Source: Hyphomonadaceae bacterium UBA1849
Lineage (GTDB): Bacteria > Pseudomonadota > Alphaproteobacteria > Caulobacterales > Hyphomonadaceae
DNA length: 64,000 nucleotides
Assembly: GCA_002338565.1 (NCBI GenBank)
Contig: DDIN01000008.1
Location: forward strand, 44,369 to 108,368
Direction of reading: 5' to 3'
Shown: positions 16,359-25,027 of the stretch, in pieces
Layout: each line of letters begins with the position of its first letter
Numbering within the stretch: position 1 is the first letter of the stretch
The notes under the pieces: generated by a model
Databases searched by the model: none
Told to the model about the DNA's origin: nothing
Seen by the model: the letters and a program-made list of their open reading frames with translations, nothing else
Program-made: the position numbers and the translations under genes

Positions 16359-19187
16359 ATGTTTGAGCTGAACCCACCTCTGCCTCAGGAAGGCTCCCTC
16401 GCGCCCGGTCTGGAGCCGTCTGTGTCAGACCTGCCTTGCATGGCTTCTGCCACGCGCATTGCGCCTTACCTCCAGCGTTTGTGCCGGATGCGGCCTGATA
16501 CGGTGAAAGCGATCCTCGCCGAGGGCGGCGAAAGCGTAGTGCAAAGCGCGATTGATGCGGCCCGAACCCTCGACGCCCAGACATCCGATGCCGATGCACG
16601 GCGTATTCTGCGTCAGGCGAAAGCCGATGTTCACCTTGCGCTAGCCAGCCTCGATCTTTCCTGTACCTGGGATTGGGACAAGGTAACCGAAGGCTTTTCA
16701 GATTTTGCCGATGCGGCCACTGAAGCCGCCCTTCGCGTGGCCTGCTGGCAAATATCGCAAAAAGGCTGGATCGACTATGCAGACCCGACACAGCCCATGC
16801 CCGGCATTTTCCTGCTGGCACTCGGTAAGCTCGGCGCAAAGGAGCTTAACTATTCGAGCGATATTGATGTCGTTGCAATGTTCGATGCAGACCGGCTTCC
16901 AGAAGGCAAGATGAGCCCGGGTGAGGTTGCCCCTCGGATCATCCAGCTCATGTCTCAAATTCTCGAAGCGCCGACCGAGCATGGCTATGTTCTGCGCGTC
17001 GATCACCGCCTGAGACCAGACCCGCGCTCCACACCGATCTGTGTGTCTACCACGTCTGCTGAACTCTATTATGAGAGCGTCGGGCAAAACTGGGAGCGCA
17101 TGGCCTATATCAAGGCACGTCCGGCGGCCGGAGATACCGAAGCGGCTGAAGCCTTTCTTGAGACCATGGTGCCGTTTGTCTGGCGTCGTCACCTCGATTT
17201 CTGGGCTCTGGAAGACATTCGCGCGATCAAACAGCAAATCCATTCAACAGGCGGTCATCAGGGCCTCGATAACCCTGAATTCGATGTAAAACTCGGTCGC
17301 GGCGGTATTCGCGAGATCGAGTTCTTCGCGCAGACGCAGCAGCTCATTCATGGCGGACGCAATCCGGTGCTCCGACAGATGCGGACTGTCGATGCACTCG
17401 CCATGCTGGCGCAGGAAGGTCATATCAGCGAAGAGACAGCGCGTGACCTTACCCATATTTACGGTCTGCTGCGCGGTATCGAGCACCGCATCCAGATGCT
17501 GAACGACGAGCACACGCACAGCCTGACGGCACGCGAAGACCAACGCACCAGAGTGGCGGCCCTGTCCGGCTATAGCGAGCTTGCCCGCTTTGATGCAGAA
17601 GTCAGCGCGCTGCGGATCAAGGTCCATGACTATTATTCAGACCTGTTCCATGAGACCACGCCGCTCTCAGGCGTTGAAGGCAACCTCGTTTTTACCGGCG
17701 TCGACATCGATCCGGAGACCGTCAAAACACTCTCGAGTCTTGGGTTCTCCAATCCGGAAAAGATCATTTCAGACGTTCAGGGTTGGCACCGCGGCAACAT
17801 TCGTGCGACGCGCTCTGCACGTGGCAGGCAGCTGTTAACAGCGCTCGAACCACGCCTGTTTCAGCATATGTCCGAAACGGGTAATCCGGACGCCGCCTAT
17901 ACCGGCCTGAAGACGTTTCTGAATGGCTTGTCCGCAGGCATTCAGACGCTCTCACTTCTGGCGACCAACCCCGTCATTCTTGGCGATCTGATTGATCTGT
18001 TCTCCATGGCTCCGCGCATTGCCCGCGAACTTGCGAGTAGGCCAAATCTTCTTGAAAGCCTGCTTGATGGCGGCTTCACAGACGACCTCGCCGAAGACAC
18101 ATGCGGGCATTTCGGGTCGATATCCTCAATCTCGGAAGATACATCGCTCGATTTCGAGCAGGCCATGAACGAAGTGCGCCGCAATTTTCGCGACGCGCAT
18201 TTTCGTATCCGTTTCAAGCTGCTGAACGATGTGCGCATCGCCGATACTGCAGGCCTTCGGTTCACCGAACTTGCCGATTGCTGCATTGAGGCACTCACGC
18301 CAGTCGCCCGGCGCGAAGTGGAACGCAAGCTCGGCCCACCGCAAGGCCGTTGGGCAATTTGCGGTCTCGGCAAGCTGGGCAGCCGTGATCTCACCGCGAA
18401 TTCAGACGTTGACCTGATGGTGATTTACGACCCCGATGAGGGTGCGCAGGACGCGGTCACCTTCTTCACACGCGCCACCCAGCGCCTGATCACAGCCATA
18501 TCCGCCCAGACCGAAGAAGGTCATCTTTATGAAGCAGACATGCAGCTGCGCCCGTCCGGTCGCGCCGGCCCAGTGGCTGTGCGCCTGTCCGCCTTCAAGG
18601 ATTACTATCGTAATGAAGCCTGGACGTGGGAGCATATGGCGCTCACCCGCCTTCGTGTCATTGCAGGCGATGAGGCACTGGCAGAGGCCGTGATGGCGGA
18701 GAAAGAAGCGCTGCTCACCCTGCCCCGGGACGCCGAGATGATCCGAAAGGACGCGCTCGACATGCGCGACCGGCTGTTGCGTGATAAACCGGCCAAGCAC
18801 GAATTCGATGTGAAGCTCACCAAAGGCGGCATGATCGATATCGAATTCATCACGCAAGTCCTGCAACTGACCAATCCCGATCGCGATTGGGGCTCGCGGA
18901 CAGTTGATGAAGTTCTGGAGAAAGCCTCCGGTTACAGCCTGCTATCCGGCGACGAAGCGGACACACTGCTATCAGCTTATCGCCTCTACCGGACCTATCT
19001 CTCCTTCCAGAGAGCCGCGCTCGATCAGAGCATCCATGTCGATGAGTGGCCAGAAGCGCTGAAACGGATCACTGCCAAAGCACTCGAACTGAGCGATGTA
19101 GCCGCCGTGAAGGCAGCGATTACATCAGCAGAAACAAGTGTCTGGCAGGTATTCTGCAGAAAACTACAGCGCGAGACGACGGAATAA
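16359..19187 (+). CDS. glnE: bifunctional glutamine synthetase adenylyltransferase/adenylyl-removing enzyme
   Basis: 942 residues, essentially the length of E. coli GlnE, with two nucleotidyltransferase domains: 'LGKLGAKELNYSSDIDVVAM' at about 153-172 (adenylyl removase half) and 'GLGKLGSRDLTANSDVDLMV' at about 668-687 (transferase half), each with its DxD pair, joined by PII/GS-interaction helices. It reversibly adenylylates glutamine synthetase in response to nitrogen status through PII. No PII or glnA gene is in the window. In rhizobia I recall glnE beside degP and a two-component system; here those are 6 kb downstream. Confidence 0.95.
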   Translation: MFELNPPLPQEGSLAPGLEPSVSDLPCMASATRIAPYLQRLCRMRPDTVKAILAEGGESVVQSAIDAARTLDAQTSDADARRILRQAKADVHLALASLDLSCTWDWDKVTEGFSDFADAATEAALRVACWQISQKGWIDYADPTQPMPGIFLLALGKLGAKELNYSSDIDVVAMFDADRLPEGKMSPGEVAPRIIQLMSQILEAPTEHGYVLRVDHRLRPDPRSTPICVSTTSAELYYESVGQNWERMAYIKARPAAGDTEAAEAFLETMVPFVWRRHLDFWALEDIRAIKQQIHSTGGHQGLDNPEFDVKLGRGGIREIEFFAQTQQLIHGGRNPVLRQMRTVDALAMLAQEGHISEETARDLTHIYGLLRGIEHRIQMLNDEHTHSLTAREDQRTRVAALSGYSELARFDAEVSALRIKVHDYYSDLFHETTPLSGVEGNLVFTGVDIDPETVKTLSSLGFSNPEKIISDVQGWHRGNIRATRSARGRQLLTALEPRLFQHMSETGNPDAAYTGLKTFLNGLSAGIQTLSLLATNPVILGDLIDLFSMAPRIARELASRPNLLESLLDGGFTDDLAEDTCGHFGSISSISEDTSLDFEQAMNEVRRNFRDAHFRIRFKLLNDVRIADTAGLRFTELADCCIEALTPVARREVERKLGPPQGRWAICGLGKLGSRDLTANSDVDLMVIYDPDEGAQDAVTFFTRATQRLITAISAQTEEGHLYEADMQLRPSGRAGPVAVRLSAFKDYYRNEAWTWEHMALTRLRVIAGDEALAEAVMAEKEALLTLPRDAEMIRKDALDMRDRLLRDKPAKHEFDVKLTKGGMIDIEFITQVLQLTNPDRDWGSRTVDEVLEKASGYSLLSGDEADTLLSAYRLYRTYLSFQRAALDQSIHVDEWPEALKRITAKALELSDVAAVKAAITSAETSVWQVFCRKLQRETTE

Positions 19188-19254
19188 AGCGCGCTTCCCC
19201 GTTGTATGCATATCTCGGCCGGAGACGGTCGCAGAAACCAACGAGGAAAACGTA

Positions 19255-19839
19255 ATGACAAAATCTCCCCTGATTGCCAGTGCATTGCTCGGTGTTTCAA
19301 TTCTTGGCCTCAGCGCAGCTCATGCGCAAGAGGAACGAGGCCCACGCGAAGGTCATCGCGGACATCCCCCACACGCCCGTATGGCGCAAATGGATGTAAA
19401 CGGTGACGGCGTGATCTCGCTGGATGAAATCCAGTCGCGTGAAACCGAACAATTTGCCAATGTCGACGCCAATAATGATGGCCAGGTCGACGCTGCTGAA
19501 ATGGTCACATTTCAGGAAGCACGCCGCGCTGAACAAATGCGCGAACGTGAATCTCGCCGTGCAGCACGCATGATCGAACATCTTGATGCAGACGGCGACG
19601 GTAGCCTGTCTGTTGAAGAATTCACCTCACGACCACGCCAGATGTTCGCCCGCCTCGACACCGATGGCGACGGACAGATCAGCGTCGAAGAACGTGAAGC
19701 CATGCGCGAAGCACGCCGTGAGCGGTTTGCAGAACGTGGCCATCGCCGCGGCGACCGTGACGGACACCGTGGCCGCCATCACCGTTTCGAACGCGGTGAA
19801 GCACCAGCCGCAGACGCACCAGCGCCAGACGCGGACTAA
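19255..19839 (+). CDS. secreted EF-hand calcium-binding protein
   Basis: 194 residues from ATG 19255 (after a GAGGAAAA ribosome site; the frame extends upstream into glnE but that part is not protein-like). A signal peptide of about 22 residues ends at 'SAAHAQ'. Four EF-hand loops follow: 'DVNGDGVISLDE', 'DANNDGQVDAAE', 'DADGDGSLSVEE' and 'DTDGDGQISVEE', with Arg-rich helices between, and a His/Arg/Asp-rich tail. It should bind calcium or similar cations in the periplasm. It lies directly upstream of the ECF sigma gene, so it may be a target or sensor of that module. Confidence 0.85.
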   Translation: MTKSPLIASALLGVSILGLSAAHAQEERGPREGHRGHPPHARMAQMDVNGDGVISLDEIQSRETEQFANVDANNDGQVDAAEMVTFQEARRAEQMRERESRRAARMIEHLDADGDGSLSVEEFTSRPRQMFARLDTDGDGQISVEEREAMREARRERFAERGHRRGDRDGHRGRHHRFERGEAPAADAPAPDAD

Positions 19840-19853
19840 TCTGAAAGTGCGAC

Positions 19854-19883
19854 TTGCCGGAGCTCTCGGGTTCCGGCAATTTG
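19854..19883 (+). terminator. weak hairpin after the EF-hand gene
   Basis: TTGCCGGA (19854-19861) pairs perfectly with TCCGGCAA (19872-19879), followed by only three Ts. It could act as a leaky terminator between the EF-hand gene and the sigma factor gene, lowering transcription into the latter. Confidence 0.4.
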
Positions 19884-19910
19884 CCCGGACCAGTGGTGGG
19901 AAATGTGTTG

Positions 19911-20471
19911 ATGATTCCAGACGATGAGGCCCTGTTGAGGCGCTGTGCGGACGGTGACCGCCAGGCATCAGCTATGCTCATCAATCAGCACAGCCCGCGC
20001 GTCTTCGCCATTGCCCAGCGTATGCTTGGCAACCGGGAAGATGCCGAAGACACCGTGCAGGACGTCTTCATCAAAGTATTTCGTCATGCTGGCAAATGGG
20101 AAGCCGGCAAGGCCAAATTCACTACCTGGCTCCACAGAGTTACTGTGAACCAATGCTATGACCGCCTGCGTAAAAAGCGTGAAACAGGCATGGATGACGT
20201 GCCGGACATGGCGGACGATACAGAAGGACCAGCCGCTCAGCTGCAATCCAAGCAGATAGAGACGCGCGTAAAGGAAGCGATAGACGAGCTTCCGGAACGC
20301 CAGAGGGCTGCCCTGATCCTGAGCCATTATGAAGGGCTCTCAAACCCGGAAACAGCTGAGATTTTGGACATCTCGGTTGAAGCCGTGGAAAGTTTATTGT
20401 CGCGTGCGAGGAGGTCTCTGAAAAAGGCTCTCACCGGGGAACGCGCGACACTTATGGGACGAATGGAATAG
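19911..20471 (+). CDS. ECF-family RNA polymerase sigma factor
   Basis: 186 residues from ATG 19911 ('MIPDDEALLRRC'); the frame opens earlier at 19854 but that part overlaps the hairpin and looks non-coding. Region 2 contains 'EDAEDTVQDVFIKVFRHAG' and region 4 'ELPERQRAALILSHYEGLSN' with 'ILDISVEAVESLLSRARRSL'. Such sigma factors direct genes for envelope or metal stress and are held by a membrane anti-sigma factor. The next gene, 4 bases downstream, encodes a single-pass membrane protein that fits that role. Confidence 0.9.
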   Translation: MIPDDEALLRRCADGDRQASAMLINQHSPRVFAIAQRMLGNREDAEDTVQDVFIKVFRHAGKWEAGKAKFTTWLHRVTVNQCYDRLRKKRETGMDDVPDMADDTEGPAAQLQSKQIETRVKEAIDELPERQRAALILSHYEGLSNPETAEILDISVEAVESLLSRARRSLKKALTGERATLMGRME

Positions 20472-20475
20472 TGCG

Positions 20476-20919
20476 ATGAAACTGGAACATTTCGAAATGC
20501 TTCTCGATCTTCACGGCCCGGATGTATCCGGATGGCCGGAAGCAGACAGCATTGCTGCCAGATCACTTCTTAGCACATCAGCTGAGGCCAGAACCCTTCT
20601 GGAACAGGCCGAAACGCTGGAGACCATGCTTGGCAACTACACGGTCGCAGAACCAAGCGCGAGGCTTGAAGCCGCGCTGCTGGATCTGGCGCCTGTTGCT
20701 CCTGCCGCCCGTCCGGCCAAAGCGCAACCGGGCTTCTTTGCCCGCCTGTTTGACATGAAGGTCATGACGTCCGCAGGCATGGCACTCGCGAGCATGGCAT
20801 TCGGTCTTTATATCGGATTGTCCGCAACAACACCGCCGGTTCTGGATGAGGATGCAGACGCGTTCCTCCTTACGGCAAGCGCCAGCTTCAGCAGCGAATT
20901 CTGGCAAGAGGTCGAATAA
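20476..20919 (+). CDS. probable anti-sigma factor (single-pass membrane protein)
   Basis: 147 residues: a cytoplasmic part of about 90 residues, one membrane helix ('SAGMALASMAFGLYIGLSA', about 98-116) and a short acidic periplasmic tail. I see no zinc-binding ZAS motif, so the assignment rests on topology and on position between the ECF sigma gene (4 bases upstream) and the Spy/CpxP-like gene (2 bases downstream). It could be an unrelated membrane protein, but the arrangement is the usual sigma/anti-sigma pair. Confidence 0.6.
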   Translation: MKLEHFEMLLDLHGPDVSGWPEADSIAARSLLSTSAEARTLLEQAETLETMLGNYTVAEPSARLEAALLDLAPVAPAARPAKAQPGFFARLFDMKVMTSAGMALASMAFGLYIGLSATTPPVLDEDADAFLLTASASFSSEFWQEVE

Positions 20920-20921
20920 GT

Positions 20922-21497
20922 ATGAGCGACACGAAACGGTCATTCCCGACGCTTCTCGTCATCTCACTTTGCGTGAATGCGGTTGCGCTTGGCATTATCG
21001 GCGGGACGATGATCTCCAACAAACGCCATGATGGCCACGAGCATGCGGACCATCAGCATCGCGACGATAATCGCGGCCCGTTTGAAGAACGCCTGGCGCG
21101 CACGGCTCTGCGCGATCTGCCGGAAGGTCAACGCGAAGAGATGCGTGAAGTATTCTCACAGAGATGGCGCGCTGCGCATGAGCTGCGGGACCAGATGGAT
21201 ACCGCACGTGATCGCATCGCAGAGCTTCTGGCGGCAGAACCTCTCGATGAGGATGCGCTGACAGAAGCGTTTGACGCAGTGCGAGATGCGGAGTTCCGCC
21301 TGCGCGAACAATTCTATGCGAGCCTTACGCAGACACTTATGGCTGTGCCGGCTGAACGCCGCGCCGATATTGTCGAGCGGGCTATGTCGCGTCGTGAACG
21401 CAGGGATGACCGCCGCGGAGAGCGTGGTGACGACCGCCGCCCTCCACCTCCTGATCACGGCCCGGACGGCGACAGACCGCCACCACCACGCGACTAG
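20922..21497 (+). CDS. Spy/CpxP-like periplasmic heavy-metal sensor family protein
   Basis: 191 residues: an N-terminal membrane anchor or signal (about 8-28), a His/Asp-rich stretch ('HDGHEHADHQHRDD'), then the helical LTXXQ/metal-resistance type domain ('LPEGQREEMREVFSQRW', 'RDAEFRLREQFYASLTQT', 'AVPAERRADIVERAM') and a Pro/Arg/Asp-rich tail. Relatives (CnrX, ZraP, Spy) bind metal or unfolded protein in the periplasm and regulate ECF sigma factors or two-component systems. Together with the sigma and anti-sigma genes it forms a CnrYXH-like module (inference). Confidence 0.8.
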   Translation: MSDTKRSFPTLLVISLCVNAVALGIIGGTMISNKRHDGHEHADHQHRDDNRGPFEERLARTALRDLPEGQREEMREVFSQRWRAAHELRDQMDTARDRIAELLAAEPLDEDALTEAFDAVRDAEFRLREQFYASLTQTLMAVPAERRADIVERAMSRRERRDDRRGERGDDRRPPPPDHGPDGDRPPPPRD

Positions 21498-21500
21498 GCT

Positions 21501-22556
21501 TTAGCAGCAGGATGTCGGGTTAGAGACCGGCTTCACGCCGGTTTCTGCAAAGACATCCGGCGCCGCACACCCCGGGAACTGGCCATAGTGAATCTGGCCA
21601 TCACCCATCACGCGGAAATAATCAGCGAAACGTGTGTCCATCAGCATAGACAGCGTATTTCCGCAGACCGGCTCAACTTTGCCAACTTCAAAAACATGGT
21701 CCACGTCGAGCTTGAACGCACGTTCCATGCCTTCAATGCCGCCTTTATAGATTACGGCCTGACCATAATCCTCACAGCCAATGTCGAGACCTGGCAGTTT
21801 CTGCAGGCGCGCCGTGACAGACGCAAAGCGGATCGGCGAGAGCTTCTCTTTGAGCGCCGGATCGATAATGCCGAGCGGGCGATGCTCGACAACGCGCGGA
21901 TCGAGGAAACCGGCCTCTTTCGCCATCGCGATATAGTCACCCCAATAGAGCGCACCGGACAGGCACTCACCATAGAGGATCGGGTCATTGACCAGCTCGC
22001 CCGGCATGCGGCGGTCTGCATAAACGTCAGCAAAATAAAGCTCGCCGCCCGGCTTCAGAAGTTTGTAAGCCGCGTTGAAGACTGCAGGCTTATCGGTGCA
22101 GAGATTGATTACGCAGTTAGAGATGATCAGGTCAAAGCTTTCCGGCTCAAGGTCCAGCTCGTCGAGCTTTTCCAGATAGCCTTTCACAAAGCGCGTATTT
22201 GGCTTTGCGTAGCCGAACGCATCGGCGTGCCAGCCCTCATACTCGCGTGCGACAGCGAGCTGCTCGTCGGTCATATCAACGCCAACAACTTCACCAGTTT
22301 CGCCAACCAGTTTTGCGATCGCGAACACATCGCGGCCTGCACCTGAACCGAGATCGAGCACTTTCAGGCCGTTCAGAACAGGTGGGATTGCCAGGCCGCA
22401 GCCATAATACTTCGCAGCGACATCATCATGGACCGCAGCGATTGCCGCGCGAACATCTGCGCGCGGAGCTTCCAGCGTCGAACACGCGTCTGTCTTCAGG
22501 TCACAGCTGCCAGCCAGCTCGGAGCCATAATAGTTCTGAACGATTTCGTGCTTCAT
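21501..22556 (-). CDS. arsM: arsenite S-adenosylmethionine methyltransferase
   Basis: 351 residues. SAM motif I 'VLDLGSGAGRDVFAIAKLVG' (about 67-86) and the three cysteines required in characterised ArsM enzymes are present: C53 in 'KYYGCG', C148 in 'SNCVINL' and C198 in 'GECLSGALYWG'. The N-terminal 'CDLKTDAC' is also typical of the family. It methylates trivalent arsenic in the cytoplasm to MMA, DMA and volatile species. It is 15 bases downstream of the radical-SAM gene, so both are one operon. No arsR, arsC or efflux gene is near. Confidence 0.88.
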   Translation of the reverse strand: MKHEIVQNYYGSELAGSCDLKTDACSTLEAPRADVRAAIAAVHDDVAAKYYGCGLAIPPVLNGLKVLDLGSGAGRDVFAIAKLVGETGEVVGVDMTDEQLAVAREYEGWHADAFGYAKPNTRFVKGYLEKLDELDLEPESFDLIISNCVINLCTDKPAVFNAAYKLLKPGGELYFADVYADRRMPGELVNDPILYGECLSGALYWGDYIAMAKEAGFLDPRVVEHRPLGIIDPALKEKLSPIRFASVTARLQKLPGLDIGCEDYGQAVIYKGGIEGMERAFKLDVDHVFEVGKVEPVCGNTLSMLMDTRFADYFRVMGDGQIHYGQFPGCAAPDVFAETGVKPVSNPTSCC

Positions 22557-22571
22557 TTTCCGTTACTTTCT

Positions 22572-23522
22572 TCAGGCCGAACAGGAGCCGCCGCCAAGAA
22601 CGCAGAAGCTCGCACAGAATGGATGATTTAGCGGCACGTCGCGGCGTGCCTCTTCAAGAGTGACGCCCATTTCAAAGGCGTCGTCATATGGGATCAGCGT
22701 ACACGCCAGCACAGTCGCAGAAGATGCGCCTTTTCGGCGGACGACCATACGCTGGGACGCGCACATAATATCGGCGGGATCTTTGTTCAGAATGCCCCAA
22801 CAGGAAATTGTAATCTCTGGCGGATCGGCCTGTTCCTCCATTTCAGGGAAGAGAACCAGCGCCGTCGGGTCACTCACATCTAGCTCGACACCAAGCGCCT
22901 TCAGCATGCCATCATAGCCGACGCGCGCATCGGCTTCGGCCTCATGCCACATGGTGCGGCCGGCAATGGCGATATTGAAGCCCTGCTCGCCAAGCCATTG
23001 AATGCCCTTGCGGCTTAGCTCAAACGAACCTGCACCGCGTTCTTCGTCGTGTTTTTCAGCAGTATAATGGTCGAGGCTCACACGCATGGTGATTTGCGCC
23101 CCGAACTCTGCCTGAAGACGCTTCAGCCCTTCCTGAACACGAGGGCGCATCATTGGCTGCATAGCATTTGTCAGCACGAGCAGTGCGTGACCGCACTGCA
23201 GAACCGCTTCCATAATATCGATGATTTCCGGCGCCATGAACGGCTCGCCGCCCGTAATACCGATCTCGATACCGAGTTCGCCTGCGGCATCCAGCTCGTC
23301 GAGGTACGGCGTCACATCAGACAGCTTCAGATAGACCAGACGGTCATTAGTCGGTGAGCTCTCGATATAGCAGTTCACGCACTCAATATTGCAGAGCGTG
23401 CCCGTATTGAACCACAGCGTCTTAGTGCCGGTATAGGTAACCTGCGCACGGGTCTCGCCCTTCGCCGTCACTTCGGGATGTGAGAATTTTTCTGTCGGTG
23501 GATTGGAAATCAGAACAGTCAT
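22572..23522 (-). CDS. radical-SAM protein with Cys-rich C-terminus, linked to arsM
   Basis: 316 residues. The [4Fe-4S]/SAM motif is C44-N-I-E-C48-V-N-C51 ('TLCNIECVNCYIESSP'), followed by the 'GITGGEPF' SAM-contact motif. The C-terminal end has four cysteines ('HPFCASFCVLGGGSC' plus one in 'VLACTLIP'), which may hold an auxiliary cluster. It is the first gene of a two-gene unit with arsM. Radical-SAM enzymes beside arsM make organoarsenicals in other bacteria (ArsS for arsenosugars, ArsL for arsinothricin), but this protein does not clearly match either, so the reaction is unknown. Confidence 0.75.
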   Translation of the reverse strand: MTVLISNPPTEKFSHPEVTAKGETRAQVTYTGTKTLWFNTGTLCNIECVNCYIESSPTNDRLVYLKLSDVTPYLDELDAAGELGIEIGITGGEPFMAPEIIDIMEAVLQCGHALLVLTNAMQPMMRPRVQEGLKRLQAEFGAQITMRVSLDHYTAEKHDEERGAGSFELSRKGIQWLGEQGFNIAIAGRTMWHEAEADARVGYDGMLKALGVELDVSDPTALVLFPEMEEQADPPEITISCWGILNKDPADIMCASQRMVVRRKGASSATVLACTLIPYDDAFEMGVTLEEARRDVPLNHPFCASFCVLGGGSCSA

Positions 23523-23667
23523 AGAAACAGACTTAGCCGATTTCTGCTCAACGGGAAGTCACTAATCCGTCACAGTGACGCGAGGAAGCTGGTATGTTCG
23601 CAAGGGGCTCCCGAAACGATGGACTTTCCAGCGATATTCCCCATCTGAGCATTTGAAGGAGCAGCCC

Positions 23668-24882
23668 ATGAGTAGTTCGGAAAAAGTCACGTTCACCGGC
23701 CATGGTGGACACCTTCTGGATGCAAGGCTGGAAAAACCGGCGGGCAAGCCCCGCGCCTATGCGCTGTTCGCCCACTGTTTTTCCTGTTCGAAGAACTCGC
23801 TCGCGGCAACGCGCATTGCTCGCCACCTGACCGATCACCGCATTGCCGTCTTGCGCTTTGACTTTACCGGCCTCGGCGCATCAGAGGGCGATTTTGCGAA
23901 CACCAACTTCACCTCCAATGTTCAGGACCTGATCGCGGCCGCCGAATACATGGAAGAGACATATGGCGCCGCAGACCTTCTTATCGGGCATAGCCTTGGC
24001 GGCGCAGCAGCTCTTGTGGCCGCCAACCAGCTTCCTAACGTCAAAGCCATCGCGACGATTGGCGCGCCTGCCGATGCCGGTCACGTATTGCAACACATGG
24101 CGCACCATCTGGAAGATATCGAAACAAAGGGACAGGCCGAAGTTCAGATCGCAGGACGCGCTTTCACCATTAAAGACCAGTTCGTGTCAGATGTTCGCGA
24201 AGCCAAAGTGCTGCACGCAGCTGAAAAGCTGAAACGCCCGCTCCTGATCCTGCACGCCCCGTCCGACGAAACTGTCGGCGTCAACAATGCCACAGAGCTG
24301 TTCATGGCAGCCCGTCATCCGAAAAGCTTTGTCAGCCTCGATCAAGCCGATCACCTTCTCACCAGCGCGGAAGACACCGAATTTGCGGCTGATGTGATTG
24401 CCGCCTGGGCGGAACGCTATGTCGCAACGCGTGCTCCGCTGGCGCCGGAACCGACGGGAGAGAACCACCTCGTCAATGTGAGCGAAACCGGCGAAGGCGC
24501 TTATGCCAATTTCGTGGCGACAGAATACCATGTGCTGCGCGCGGACGAACCAGACCGCCTTGGTGGCATCAATACCGGCCCTGCCCCTTATGAATATCTC
24601 AGCGCCGCGCTTGGTGCCTGCACCTCAATCACGCTGCGCATGTATCTGGAGCGCAAAGGCTGGCCAGTCGAGCATATCTCGGTGAACGTGAAGCATCGCA
24701 AATCCGATGAGCCGGACGCCAATGGCTGGAAGCCGGACATCTTTACGCGAGAGCTGAATGTGCGCGGAAATCTGACTGAAGACCAGCGCGGGCGCCTCGT
24801 CGAGATTGCCAACAAGTGCCCTGTTCATAAAACTCTGCATAGGAGTGCTGTAATCGAGACAGAACTCGGCTCTGGCACTTGA
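23668..24882 (+). CDS. bifunctional alpha/beta-hydrolase - OsmC fusion protein
   Basis: 404 residues from ATG 23668, which has an AAGGAG ribosome site 9 bases upstream; the frame runs further back but is not convincing there. The N-terminal two thirds are an alpha/beta hydrolase with nucleophile elbow 'LIGHSLGGAAAL' and 'HAPSDETVGV'. The C-terminal third (about 265-400) is an OsmC-like peroxiredoxin domain with 'LSAALGACTSITLRMYLERK' and 'ANKCPVHKTLH', giving the two reactive cysteines. OsmC proteins reduce organic hydroperoxides; the hydrolase may release or prepare the substrate (inference). It is divergent from the radical-SAM gene. Confidence 0.88.
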   Translation: MSSSEKVTFTGHGGHLLDARLEKPAGKPRAYALFAHCFSCSKNSLAATRIARHLTDHRIAVLRFDFTGLGASEGDFANTNFTSNVQDLIAAAEYMEETYGAADLLIGHSLGGAAALVAANQLPNVKAIATIGAPADAGHVLQHMAHHLEDIETKGQAEVQIAGRAFTIKDQFVSDVREAKVLHAAEKLKRPLLILHAPSDETVGVNNATELFMAARHPKSFVSLDQADHLLTSAEDTEFAADVIAAWAERYVATRAPLAPEPTGENHLVNVSETGEGAYANFVATEYHVLRADEPDRLGGINTGPAPYEYLSAALGACTSITLRMYLERKGWPVEHISVNVKHRKSDEPDANGWKPDIFTRELNVRGNLTEDQRGRLVEIANKCPVHKTLHRSAVIETELGSGT

Positions 24883-25027
24883 CCTGACCACGCCAGCCAC
24901 CGAACCTCTTTTAAGAAAGATGTCCTCGAATTCATGACTGAACTTTAATTGGCAAGATAAACAAGGCTGCGCCACATAGTTAGATATACAAATGGCGCAA
25001 CACGTCTAATCAGGAGATGAGACAATA

